Virus record (IMG/VR): IMGVR_UViG_3300009158_003086
Coordinates: 1-34,827 of that record
Direction: 5' to 3' (one strand)
DNA from: a virus
DNA length: 34,827 bases
Below the pieces are notes generated by a model that saw nothing but the letters and a program-made list of their open reading frames with translations, was not told the origin of the DNA and ran no database searches. Shown here in pieces: positions 16,248-24,256 of this stretch (its first letter is position 1; the number at the start of each line of letters is the position of its first letter). The position numbers and the translations under genes are program-made.

Positions 16248-17194
16248 AAAATAAACGAATTTTAATTATAGGTGGTACTGGTGCATTGGGTAGTAATCTA
16301 GTTAAACGATATTATGATACTAATACCATAATGGTATTATCTAGAAATGAACACAAACAAGAAGCATTGCGATTAGAGTTTCCAGATGTAACTTATAAGT
16401 TGGGTGATATAAAAGATAAAAATGCAATCTCTAGATGTTTTTTAGAATTCAAACCAGATGTAGTAATCAATACAGCAGCTGTTAAAACGGTTTGGGTATG
16501 CCAATCAAATCCATATGAATCAGTAGAAGTAAACATTGTTGGGCATCAAAATCTAATCGATGTTATTCAGGAAAGCACTCATAAAATTGAAACAGTAATC
16601 TTTATATCAACAGACAAAGCATGCAAACCAGTTAATGTATATGGAATGTCAAAAGCAATTGCAGAACAATTATATGTTGAATTTGCAAAACGACAAACTG
16701 ATGTTAAGGTTGTATTAGCTCGATATGGCAATGTTTTAAATTCAACGGGGTCTATTATTCCAGTATTTAAAAAGATGATTAATGACGGTGTAGAATCATT
16801 ACCCATTACAGACACTAGAATGACTAGATTTTTATTAACATTGGATCAGGCTATTGATTTAGTTGAATGGGCATATACATATCCAACATCACATGGTAAG
16901 ATTGCTATTCCTAAAATTGAATCATTAAACATTATAGATTTAGTAAAAGCAATTGCTAAAACATGCGGTAAGGAAGATATTAAATTTCATAAGATTCCAA
17001 TCCGAGATGGTGAAAAATTACATGAAGAAATGATTAGTGAAATTGAATTTCAAAGAACAGAGGATGTTGGAAAATATTATTTAATAGGTTATGAAAAACA
17101 AAATGAAGATTATGACCATTTGCCATTTAATTCAGAATATCACGTAACAAAAAATGTAATAGAATTTTTTGATAAAAACGGAATTACAATATGA
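16244..17194 (+). CDS. Nucleotide-sugar 4,6-dehydratase, CapE/PseB-like
   Basis: An extended short-chain dehydrogenase of the polysaccharide-synthesis type, likely an inverting UDP-GlcNAc 4,6-dehydratase. Evidence: RILIIGGTGALGSNL (G-x-x-G-x-x-G), INTAAVKTVWVCQSNP, FISTDKACKPVNVYGMSK with catalytic Y133 and K137, RYGNVLNSTGSIIPVF, ITDTRMTRFLLTLDQA and a C-terminal GEKLHEEMI, all typical of CapE, WbjB, FnlA and PseB. Overlap with the next CapF-like gene suggests the pair work in order. The 316-residue length is normal. The precise stereochemistry cannot be told from sequence. Confidence 0.88.
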   Translation: MKNKRILIIGGTGALGSNLVKRYYDTNTIMVLSRNEHKQEALRLEFPDVTYKLGDIKDKNAISRCFLEFKPDVVINTAAVKTVWVCQSNPYESVEVNIVGHQNLIDVIQESTHKIETVIFISTDKACKPVNVYGMSKAIAEQLYVEFAKRQTDVKVVLARYGNVLNSTGSIIPVFKKMINDGVESLPITDTRMTRFLLTLDQAIDLVEWAYTYPTSHGKIAIPKIESLNIIDLVKAIAKTCGKEDIKFHKIPIRDGEKLHEEMISEIEFQRTEDVGKYYLIGYEKQNEDYDHLPFNSEYHVTKNVIEFFDKNGITI

Positions 17195-18267
17195 TTATAG
17201 GAATTAATGGTAACGGATTTATCGGATATCATTTGTGGTGTTATTTTCATTACAAATGTGATGATGTGCATGTTATACAGTTAAATAGGAATTTGCATAA
17301 TGATTTAGATAATCTTAGTAAATGTGATGTTGTAATACATTTAGCAGAAAAGAATCGAGGGGATGAACAGGAATTATATAAAAATAACATTTCTAGTACC
17401 AATGATTTAGTTGCAGCATTAACACAATTAAATCATCAACCGTTAGTTATTTATACATCGTCGATTCATGAAGATGATGATACCATATATGGCCAATGGC
17501 GTAGAGAAAACAAAAGTACATTTTCAACTTGGGCTAAAAATAATAATTTCATATCCATTAAGTTACCAAATATATTTGGACCATTTTGCAAACCAAATTA
17601 TAATTCATTTGTTGCAACATTATGTGATTCATTAATAACTAATAGACAAATTAAATTATCAGATAACACAATAAATTTATTGTATGTAGAAAATTTATGC
17701 AAACAAATACATGATATAATTAAAGGCACTATTACTAGTATAACTTACGATTGTAGTATATCAGTTATAGAAATTTTTAATATATTGTCTAGATTCTGTG
17801 ACGAATATTATAAAAAAGGACAGATTCCGAAACTACATGATGAATTTCAAATTAATTTATTTGCAACATTTCGATCATATATACAAGGTGTAGATCGTAA
17901 ATTTTCAATAAAGCGTGTTGCTGATAATAGAGGCGAACTTAAAGAATTAGTAATTTTTAAAGAACATGGACAAATATTTTATTCAACAACAAAACCAGGT
18001 ATTGTTCGAGGTAACCATTTTCATACCAAACGAATTGAACGTTTTTGTATAGTAAAAGGCACGGCACAAATAAGTATGCGCCAGGTTGGAACCAATCAAA
18101 TAATTTCTTATATTATTAATGATACAGATAATATTGTTATTGATATGCCTCCATATTATACGCATAACTTAACAAATGTAGGATCTGAAGAATTGATATG
18201 TGTATTTTGGATGAACGACATTTTGCATGAACAACATGTAGATGATACGTATTTTGAAGGTGTTTGA
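17191..18267 (+). CDS. CapF-like bifunctional reductase/cupin
   Basis: Two domains in the CapF/WbjC order: an N-terminal NAD(P)-binding domain (GINGNGFIGYHLW, DVVIHLAEKN, VIYTSS) and a C-terminal cupin (GIVRGNHFHTKRIERFCIVKGTAQI, then DMPPYYTHNL). CapF-type enzymes epimerise and reduce the dehydratase product of CapE on the way to UDP-N-acetyl-L-fucosamine. The usual catalytic Y-x3-K appears here as Y100-GQW-R104, with arginine in place of lysine, so reductase activity may be altered. No CapG-like 2-epimerase was seen in the island. Length 358 residues, near the CapF norm. Confidence 0.82.
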   Translation: MIIGINGNGFIGYHLWCYFHYKCDDVHVIQLNRNLHNDLDNLSKCDVVIHLAEKNRGDEQELYKNNISSTNDLVAALTQLNHQPLVIYTSSIHEDDDTIYGQWRRENKSTFSTWAKNNNFISIKLPNIFGPFCKPNYNSFVATLCDSLITNRQIKLSDNTINLLYVENLCKQIHDIIKGTITSITYDCSISVIEIFNILSRFCDEYYKKGQIPKLHDEFQINLFATFRSYIQGVDRKFSIKRVADNRGELKELVIFKEHGQIFYSTTKPGIVRGNHFHTKRIERFCIVKGTAQISMRQVGTNQIISYIINDTDNIVIDMPPYYTHNLTNVGSEELICVFWMNDILHEQHVDDTYFEGV

Positions 18268-18917
18268 TGAAATTATTAAATTTTGATAGAGTATTATGTT
18301 TGTCTCCGCATCCAGATGATGTAGAATATAGTATGGCAGGCACTATAATAAAATTCAATGATACTATTTTTGATGTTCTATGTTTATCGCATGGCGGTGA
18401 TTTAGATTTAACTACTAATTCATCTAGAGTCAATGAGGTACGAGATGTATGGTCGACAGCCAATTGTAACAATGTTAATTTGCATTTTTCAGACAACAAG
18501 TTTCTTAAAGAACGAGAAGAAGATTCTTGGGTTAATTTTATAGAAACAAATTATTTAAGACTTAATAATTATGATTGTATAATGACTACATCGCAAATTG
18601 ACAGTCACTTTGAACATAAATTAATTTGCAATCTAGGCCCTGCATTAACAAGAGGTATATGGCCAAATAGAACATCTCCAATTTCATTGATTGAATACAA
18701 GTCTCCTAGTACTTTAGATAATTGGATTCCGAACATGTTTATTGACATTTCAAATGTATATGATATCAAATTAAACATGTTAACAAAATTCAAATCACAA
18801 CAGCATCATACGTATTTTGATAGTACAGTACTAAATTCATTTCATTCAAATTATCAATGTGCAAAAAAGAACATGTTAATAACAGAACAATTTAGAATAA
18901 GTCAAACATTTATATAA
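18267..18917 (+). CDS. PIG-L family (LmbE-like) zinc deacetylase
   Basis: Start taken at ATG 18267 in a TGATG overlap with the CapF-like gene. The 216-residue protein has the N-terminal PHPDDVE zinc-site motif (LCLSPHPDDVEYS), LSHGGDL, and a later DSHFEHK with the second histidine pair. PIG-L/LmbE enzymes remove N-acetyl groups from GlcNAc-type sugars, using zinc. In this island it may deacetylate an N-acetylated sugar to make a free amine, which a ligase such as the ATP-grasp protein could then modify (inference). Confidence 0.88.
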   Translation: MKLLNFDRVLCLSPHPDDVEYSMAGTIIKFNDTIFDVLCLSHGGDLDLTTNSSRVNEVRDVWSTANCNNVNLHFSDNKFLKEREEDSWVNFIETNYLRLNNYDCIMTTSQIDSHFEHKLICNLGPALTRGIWPNRTSPISLIEYKSPSTLDNWIPNMFIDISNVYDIKLNMLTKFKSQQHHTYFDSTVLNSFHSNYQCAKKNMLITEQFRISQTFI

Positions 18918-18918
18918 T

Positions 18919-19842
18919 ATGAAAATAGCATTTTTTACTGAAATGGGTTTCGGAGGAAAGATTCCTAGGAACCATGGCAATATGAGAACTGAGTTTGCTT
19001 GGATGTGTGCTTTAGATGCAGAACATTATAATATTAATCAAGCAATTACCTCAACTAGTTATATTGAATCACCAGTATTTGATTTAGGTATAGTTATTAT
19101 TCCAAAAAATGTTAATGAATTTGATCTTAACTCGTTACGGATGCTTTGCAAACAAATTGCAGTTATGCAAGAAGGTCCAAATTGGAACTGGCAGGATTAT
19201 GAATTACCAAAACAAATTTGGTATTTTAATACATTAACATCTGCAGATATTATTTTTACACATAATGAGTTGGATCGAAAATACTATCAAGGATTAACAA
19301 ATCATCCGGATGTTAGAGTTATGCAATCATTAATGATTACGGATTCTATAGGTACATTAGACACTGTTGAACGAAGCGGTGTTATAATTGGTGGCAACTT
19401 TGTTTCGTGGTATGGTGGCTTTGATTCATATGTAATTGCACAAGAATTTGATGATGTAGTACATGCACCATCGATGGGTAGAAAACAACCATTAGAGGAA
19501 CAGTTGATTACACATTTGCCATATATGAATTGGACACAATGGATACACGCATTAAATCAATTTAAATATGGAGTACACTTAATGCGCACACACGCAGCAG
19601 GTACATTTGCTTTGAATTGTTCTTATTTAGGAATTCCATGTATTGGGTATCGAGGATTAGATACTCAAGAAACATTGCATCCGGAATTAACTGTTGATTT
19701 AGCAGATTTGCAAACAGCTAGGAAATTAGCAAAACAACTTACGTCCGATGATGCGTTTTATAAACATTGTAGTACAACAACAAAGGAATTATATCAGCAA
19801 CATTATTCTGAAAACATATTTATAACAAAGTTCCAAGAATGA
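18919..19842 (+). CDS. Glycosyltransferase-like protein (GT-B-like, 307 aa)
   Basis: Starts one base after the deacetylase stop. Opens with KIAFFTEMGFGGKIPRNHGNMRTE, like a GT-B N-terminal loop. Features in the second half: GVIIGGNFVSWYGGFDSYV, then a segment ending HLMRTHAAGTFALNCSYLGIPCIGYRG, which resembles the sugar-nucleotide-binding domain (small residues followed by a G-I-P-x-I-G strand). There is no clear E-x7-E motif, so family membership is by overall pattern. Its place between a deacetylase and an epimerase supports a transferase role. Confidence 0.65.
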   Translation: MKIAFFTEMGFGGKIPRNHGNMRTEFAWMCALDAEHYNINQAITSTSYIESPVFDLGIVIIPKNVNEFDLNSLRMLCKQIAVMQEGPNWNWQDYELPKQIWYFNTLTSADIIFTHNELDRKYYQGLTNHPDVRVMQSLMITDSIGTLDTVERSGVIIGGNFVSWYGGFDSYVIAQEFDDVVHAPSMGRKQPLEEQLITHLPYMNWTQWIHALNQFKYGVHLMRTHAAGTFALNCSYLGIPCIGYRGLDTQETLHPELTVDLADLQTARKLAKQLTSDDAFYKHCSTTTKELYQQHYSENIFITKFQE

Positions 19843-20711
19843 ATATATTAGTTACAGGTGGTGCTGGGTTTATAGGTACCAATTTAATCAAACGTTTATT
19901 AAATGATGGCCATTCAGTGGTATCACTTGATAATTATAATACTGGATTGCATACGAATCATCAAGTAGGTGCAGTATATGTTAATGCTGATATTCGCAAT
20001 TTAGAAGAACATTCTGATGCATTTTGGCAAAAATTTGATGTTGTATATCATTTAGCAGCAATTGCTAGAATACAACCATCCTTTAGTCAACCAATTGAAT
20101 ACTTTGATACTAATGCAATGGCTACAATGAAACTAGCTAAAATTTGTGTTGATTGTAATATTCCAATAATATATGCAGGATCCAGTTCGCATCACTCCGG
20201 AAAGTTTAAGAATCCATATACATTTAGTAAAGATATTGGAGAAGAAATAATTAAATTGTTTCAACAACAATATAATCTTAATGCATCTATTGCTAGATTC
20301 TATAATGTATATGGACCATATCATTTAAAACAAGGCGGTTACTGTACATTGTTAGGCAATTGGGAACGTTGTTTAGAAACGGAAGAACAGATTGTCATAT
20401 ATGGCGATGGATCTAAACGAAGAGATTTCACTCACGTAGATGATATTGTTGATGCATTAATAATGATTTTCGAACAACAACAATGGGGCTATGAATTTGA
20501 GTTAGGAAGAAATAAAAATTATTCAGTATCGGATATTGCTAACTTATATAACATATCCAATATTGAATATCTAGATGATAAACCAGGCGAAGCAGATGAA
20601 ACATTGTGCACCGATATGACAGCACACAATGTATTAGGGTGGAAACCATGTAAGAATGTTGATGAATATATAAAAAGTTATAATGAAAATTTCAATAATA
20701 CAACCAAGTAG
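19839..20711 (+). CDS. NAD-dependent sugar epimerase/dehydratase
   Basis: An extended short-chain dehydrogenase of 290 residues. Visible: MNILVTGGAGFIGTNLIKRL with G-x-x-G-x-x-G, SLDNYNTG at the NAD-binding acidic position, VVYHLAAIARIQPS, GSSSHHSG, the catalytic Y127-x3-K131 in NPYTFSK, RFYNVYGP and GDGSKRRDFTHVDDIV. This is the UDP-glucose 4-epimerase/UDP-glucuronate-type family; the substrate is not determined. It overlaps the next gene by 29 bases and the preceding one by four. Confidence 0.9.
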   Translation: MNILVTGGAGFIGTNLIKRLLNDGHSVVSLDNYNTGLHTNHQVGAVYVNADIRNLEEHSDAFWQKFDVVYHLAAIARIQPSFSQPIEYFDTNAMATMKLAKICVDCNIPIIYAGSSSHHSGKFKNPYTFSKDIGEEIIKLFQQQYNLNASIARFYNVYGPYHLKQGGYCTLLGNWERCLETEEQIVIYGDGSKRRDFTHVDDIVDALIMIFEQQQWGYEFELGRNKNYSVSDIANLYNISNIEYLDDKPGEADETLCTDMTAHNVLGWKPCKNVDEYIKSYNENFNNTTK

Positions 20712-21882
20712 AAACAACTTAAAATATCTTAAATGGTCATATGATGCCATTAGAAAGAATCAAGGTCATCATACGGTAGAAATATGCGTAGCAGACGATT
20801 TTAGTGATAAAGATGGCACATGGCAATGGTGTCAGGAAATGATGCAAACAGATACACATTTCAAAGCTATTCGTAACGAAGGACCAAGTCGACTAGGACA
20901 TACTATTTTATATGACCAACTAGTTAATGAAGTTGCATCACATGACATTTGTATGATATATCACGCAGATATGTATTTATGCCCAGGCGCATTAGATCAT
21001 ATTGAACAACATATTGGTGCTAAAAAGATTGTATCATTAACAAGAATTGAACCACCATTACATCCACCTGGACCAGAAAAAATATTATTAGATTGCGGCA
21101 TTGAACCTGAAGAGTTTGATGAAGATAAATTGCTACATAATATAGAAATGGAATATGATATTATTTATAAAGATAAAATTACAGAAGGAATATTTGCTCC
21201 ATGGGCATTTATGAAAGCAGACTTCCAAGAGATAAATGGACATGATCCTTTGTATGCACCACAATCAAAAGAAGATTCAGATATATTTAATAGATTCCAA
21301 TTAAATGGAGTTACATTTATACAAACTTGGGAAGGACTAGTTTATCATATGACATGTAGAGGTAGCAGATTTAATCCAACCCTAACAACGCCAGGACAAA
21401 ATAGTCCAGAATGGGAAGCTCAAAATCAAAGATCAACAAGAAACTTTATACGTAAGTGGGGACACTTTTGCAAACATGATGAATTCATGAAACCAATTGT
21501 TCCACCTAAATATAATATTGCATTTCGAGTAACAAATTGTAATATGTCAATGGTAGAAGCATTGGAGCCATGGTGTGATCGAATTTATATAGATAACGAT
21601 ATGCAGGTATTGATTGATTCATATATTGAAAAAGAACAACCAAATACTAAATTTGATTTAACTAAACGTGTATTTTGTATTGGATATAATGATCCTGAGG
21701 GTGAAAATGATATTGTTGTTGATATTGATGGAAAACGATTTGGAAACAATGAATATTATTTAATACAACAACTTACAGAAATAATAAAAGATTCCGGAGA
21801 ACCAGGAACATTCAAATTAAATAGTTTACAGGTCACAATTATAACGTTACAATCATATGAACAAGATTTAATTGTAGTGTAA
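20683..21882 (+). CDS. Glycosyltransferase family 2-like with C-terminal extension
   Basis: Last gene of the island. The 399-residue protein begins with MKISIIQPSRNNLKYL and CVADDFSDKDGT (GT2-type strands). MIYHADMYLCPGALDHIEQ contains an HAD in the usual D-x-D place. The region APWAFMKADFQEINGHDPLYAPQSKEDSD (quoted here only in part in function: the acidic ED pair near 205) resembles the acceptor-side segment of GT2 enzymes. A C-terminal part of about 120 residues (from roughly 280) is extra and of unknown function. The start overlaps the epimerase gene by 29 bases, consistent with coupling. No gene follows for 87 bases. Confidence 0.78.
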   Translation: MKISIIQPSRNNLKYLKWSYDAIRKNQGHHTVEICVADDFSDKDGTWQWCQEMMQTDTHFKAIRNEGPSRLGHTILYDQLVNEVASHDICMIYHADMYLCPGALDHIEQHIGAKKIVSLTRIEPPLHPPGPEKILLDCGIEPEEFDEDKLLHNIEMEYDIIYKDKITEGIFAPWAFMKADFQEINGHDPLYAPQSKEDSDIFNRFQLNGVTFIQTWEGLVYHMTCRGSRFNPTLTTPGQNSPEWEAQNQRSTRNFIRKWGHFCKHDEFMKPIVPPKYNIAFRVTNCNMSMVEALEPWCDRIYIDNDMQVLIDSYIEKEQPNTKFDLTKRVFCIGYNDPEGENDIVVDIDGKRFGNNEYYLIQQLTEIIKDSGEPGTFKLNSLQVTIITLQSYEQDLIVV

Positions 21883-21905
21883 ACGGTAAATTTAGTCTTG
21901 ATATT

Positions 21906-21920
21906 TTCGATATAATCGAA
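21906..21920 (+). terminator. Small inverted repeat between glycan and lysis modules
   Basis: TTCGAT-ATA-ATCGAA forms a six-base-pair stem with a three-base loop 24 bases after the last glycan gene's stop. It lies in the 87-base gap before the lysis genes. A T-rich but not uniform stretch follows, so a weak terminator or a regulatory hairpin is possible. The stem is short and may be chance in AT-rich DNA. Confidence 0.3.
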
Positions 21921-21944
21921 TTCATGTTATTTCATTTTGCGTCA

Positions 21945-21952
21945 TATTTATT
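21945..21952 (+). promoter_or_regulatory. TATTTATT element before the lysis genes
   Basis: GTCATATTTATTTTAAAAAGAG lies just upstream of ATG 21970. The core matches the TATTTAT(A/T) element seen at other boundaries and is followed by an A-rich run. It begins the block of lysis genes. Promoter role is inferred from position and recurrence only. Confidence 0.38.
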
Positions 21953-21969
21953 TTAAAAAGAGACAAATC

Positions 21970-22185
21970 ATGAAAGGACTATTTAGCGACGAACCAGGAA
22001 CCGCATCCTCAAAACGAGTAGCAGGATTAATATGTATTATTTTTTTAAATATTACATTGGTAGCTAACTCATTTTCACATGGCGATATAAAACCATCAGA
22101 CATACTAGTACAAACAGTTGGTATGTTGGCTTTTGGTTGTTTAGGATTGACAAGCATCGACAAATATACAAAAAATAAAAAATAA
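21970..22185 (+). CDS. Small membrane protein, holin-like (71 aa)
   Basis: Start placed at ATG 21970; a TTG in frame at 21937 would lie inside the intergenic element. A polar N-terminus (MKGLFSDEPGTASSKR) precedes two hydrophobic segments (about 17-34 and 45-62) and a basic tail (IDKYTKNKK). This layout, together with the endolysin gene nine bases downstream, suggests a holin or antiholin. No family name is certain. Confidence 0.6.
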   Translation: MKGLFSDEPGTASSKRVAGLICIIFLNITLVANSFSHGDIKPSDILVQTVGMLAFGCLGLTSIDKYTKNKK

Positions 22186-22193
22186 GACTAACA

Positions 22194-22805
22194 ATGAGTT
22201 TAAAGAGTTTACAAGAAAAAATCGGAGTGACTGCAGATGGTGCATTTGGTCCTGGTACTATGAAAGCCGCAATGGCATTCTATAAATTGACACCTACAAG
22301 AGCAGCGCACTTCTTTGCGCAGACTGCTCACGAGACTGGAGAATATAAATTATTTAGCGAAAACTTAAACTACTCTGCATCAGGATTGCAAGGTACATTC
22401 GGTAAGTATTTTCCAGGGACATTAGAAGAGTCATATGCTCGTAACCCAGAAAAAATTGCAAACAGAGTTTATGCAGATAGAATGGGTAACGGAAATGAAG
22501 CTTCAGGCGATGGTTGGAAATATAGAGGTAGAGGTGCTTTACAATTAACTGGAAAAGCTAATTACCAAGCATTTGCAACATACCTTAACAAACCTGAGAT
22601 TATGACTAATCCAGATTTAGTAGCTACTACTTATGCATTTGAGTCAGCCATGTACTTTTTTGATAAAAACAAGTTGTGGGCTATATGTGATCAAGGAGTA
22701 AGTGATGCATCTATCCTTTCACTAACAAAACGTATCAATGGCGGCACTAACGGATTAGACCACAGAAAAGCATTAACAAATAAATACTTCACTTACGTAA
22801 AATAA
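22194..22805 (+). CDS. GH19-type endolysin (chitinase-like lysozyme)
   Basis: A 203-residue glycoside hydrolase family 19-type cell-wall lysin. The N-terminus (SLQEKIGVTADGAFGPGT) looks like a short peptidoglycan-binding segment. The catalytic part has QTAHETGEYK with E47 and SENLNY with E56, the two glutamates expected in GH19, followed by the marker WKYRGRGALQLTGKANY and RINGG near the end. It cleaves the peptidoglycan sugar backbone at the end of infection. No signal peptide is present, so it needs a holin for release; holin-like genes lie on both sides. Confidence 0.93.
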   Translation: MSLKSLQEKIGVTADGAFGPGTMKAAMAFYKLTPTRAAHFFAQTAHETGEYKLFSENLNYSASGLQGTFGKYFPGTLEESYARNPEKIANRVYADRMGNGNEASGDGWKYRGRGALQLTGKANYQAFATYLNKPEIMTNPDLVATTYAFESAMYFFDKNKLWAICDQGVSDASILSLTKRINGGTNGLDHRKALTNKYFTYVK

Positions 22806-22811
22806 TCAGAT

Positions 22812-23402
22812 ATGAAATATACGAGAGATCAAATAGAAACTGCAGTTAAAACCAAAGGATATGCTTGGTTCGAAGGTGCAAAAGACTATGATGTTAACAT
22901 TGTAGGCGTTAGAAACTCAGCAACAGGTCAAACTGTAACAAATGCATTTGATGATGTAATTACAGTATCATTTAAAATAGATGGGGTATGGCAATATAAA
23001 GAATGGGCTAACACAACCGATCCTGGAAAAAAGGGTGTTATGCAGTTTGGTAACAAAGCTGGCGTTGCTCGTTTAGTAGAAGGTCAATATAGAGGTTCAC
23101 ATACCATTAGATTGCATCAAGGACAATATGAAGCTTTAGGCCAAGCAAAGAACGTTAAAGTTTATCGCGATGCCAATAAAGATATGAAGTATGATGAAAC
23201 CAAAATAGATGAAGGCGTATTTGGTATTAATATACATAAAGCAGGAGCAGATTCAACATATGTTGAGAATTGGAGCGAAGGGTGTCAGGTATTTAAAAGA
23301 TCTGCAGATTTTGAAGAATTTATGACTATATGTCGTAAAGCAAAAGCAATACACGGAAATTCGTTTACATATACATTAATTGAATCAGCGGATATACGAT
23401 GA
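22812..23402 (+). CDS. L,D-transpeptidase-like (YkuD-type motif) lysis-associated protein
   Basis: A 196-residue protein between the endolysin and a holin gene. The C-terminal half has INIHKAGADS (H142) and then WSEGCQVFKR (S155-E-G-C158), a spacing like the H...S-x-G-C active site of YkuD L,D-transpeptidases, which use a catalytic cysteine on peptidoglycan cross-links. It may cleave or remodel cross-links alongside the endolysin. The match is a motif in a family that I cannot name with certainty; no signal peptide or membrane segment is present. Confidence 0.6.
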   Translation: MKYTRDQIETAVKTKGYAWFEGAKDYDVNIVGVRNSATGQTVTNAFDDVITVSFKIDGVWQYKEWANTTDPGKKGVMQFGNKAGVARLVEGQYRGSHTIRLHQGQYEALGQAKNVKVYRDANKDMKYDETKIDEGVFGINIHKAGADSTYVENWSEGCQVFKRSADFEEFMTICRKAKAIHGNSFTYTLIESADIR

Positions 23403-23821
23403 AAACAACAACAATCACAGCAGCAGCTACATACACGGTGAGTACAATGATAACATTTATATGTACATATTTCTTTAATATGGCAATATCAAACTCTGAT
23501 CAGTATCTTGCACTAGTAGCAGTAGTAATGACGGATGGGTTCTTTGGAGTAATTGCAGGAATTAAACGTGAAGGATTTCAAACATGTAAAGCAATTAAAG
23601 TATTACGTACTTTGGCTACATGGGTAATGATATTAACTGTTGTGTTGATGGTTGAAAAAGGTTTTGCTGGTACGAGTTGGTTAAGTGAAACTATACTAGT
23701 ACCATTTGTTATTTTCCAATTAATGTCGACATTAAAAAATGCATCATTAGCTGGATTTATTAAATTAGAAGTATTAAATACTATTTTAGATAAGTTTGAT
23801 AATCATAAAGGAACAAGATAA
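23399..23821 (+). CDS. Holin, Phage_holin_4-like (140 aa)
   Basis: A membrane protein with about four hydrophobic segments (roughly 14-30, 37-54, 70-85 and 98-112) and a charged C-terminus (LDKFDNHKGTR). GVIAGIKREGFQT between segments two and three, and the KNASLAGF region near the end, resemble holins of the TcdE/BhlA type (Phage_holin_4). It overlaps the preceding gene in ATGA. It would form the membrane hole that releases the endolysin. Confidence 0.78.
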   Translation: MKTTTITAAATYTVSTMITFICTYFFNMAISNSDQYLALVAVVMTDGFFGVIAGIKREGFQTCKAIKVLRTLATWVMILTVVLMVEKGFAGTSWLSETILVPFVIFQLMSTLKNASLAGFIKLEVLNTILDKFDNHKGTR

Positions 23822-23829
23822 TTAGTTTT

Positions 23830-23841
23830 AATCTATAGATT
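23830..23841 (+). promoter_or_regulatory. 12-base palindrome in the holin/membrane-protein gap
   Basis: AATCTATAGATT is a perfect 12-base palindrome a few bases after the holin stop, in the 54-base gap before ATG 23876. It could be an operator or a small hairpin. No second copy was noticed, and AT-rich DNA yields such palindromes by chance. Confidence 0.2.
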
Positions 23842-23875
23842 TGATTTCACAAAAAAATTCATTATATTATAATAA

Positions 23876-24226
23876 ATGAATTATCGTACAATTGCTATAG
23901 CATTTTTAATATTCATGTTCGGCCAATGTTTAGTCTGGTTTCAGGTTAATGCTCCTATATTATGGTCTTGGGGTAAATCATGGAAATGGTTATTAATCCT
24001 AGGCGGAATTCCAATAACATGGTTATTTATGTCAGCAACGGAACTAGCAGTCACCGGCTTCGCGGGATCCTTTTGGCCAGGTCGATTTATGTCCTTTGTA
24101 AGTGGTATGTTAATTTTTACCATATTAACATATATGTTTTGTAATGAACCAATTACTACTAAAACTGCAGTATCATTAGTATTAGCTTTATCCTTAATAT
24201 TAATTCAGTTATTTTGGAAATCATGA
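23876..24226 (+). CDS. Four-helix membrane protein (116 aa)
   Basis: Four hydrophobic segments (about 5-21, 37-55, 70-88 and 95-113) separated by short loops; the third begins at SFWPGRFMSFVSG, and the last ends QLFWKS. This looks like a conserved small membrane family found in large phages, but its function is not known. It is the last gene of the lysis block and could be a lysis regulator or an inner-membrane factor. Its TGA runs straight into a TATTTATA element. Confidence 0.65.
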   Translation: MNYRTIAIAFLIFMFGQCLVWFQVNAPILWSWGKSWKWLLILGGIPITWLFMSATELAVTGFAGSFWPGRFMSFVSGMLIFTILTYMFCNEPITTKTAVSLVLALSLILIQLFWKS

Positions 24227-24234
24227 TATTTATA
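24227..24234 (+). promoter_or_regulatory. TATTTATA element before the large virion gene
   Basis: TATTTATA follows the TGA of the preceding gene directly (TGATATTTATAATAAAA) and is followed by AAAAAGGATTAATTAATG, a ribosome-binding region and start. It is one of the best-formed copies of the recurring boundary element. A late promoter is the favoured but unproven reading. Confidence 0.42.
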
Positions 24235-24256
24235 ATAAAATAAAAAGGATTAATTA

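Noticed and set aside
17448-17455. TATTTATA inside the CapF-like gene
   Set aside because: In coding sequence with no gene start near; it shows that the motif also arises by chance in AT-rich DNA.
21937-21969. TTG start for the small lysis membrane protein
   Set aside because: It lies within the intergenic TATTTATT region; ATG 21970 gives the normal N-terminus.
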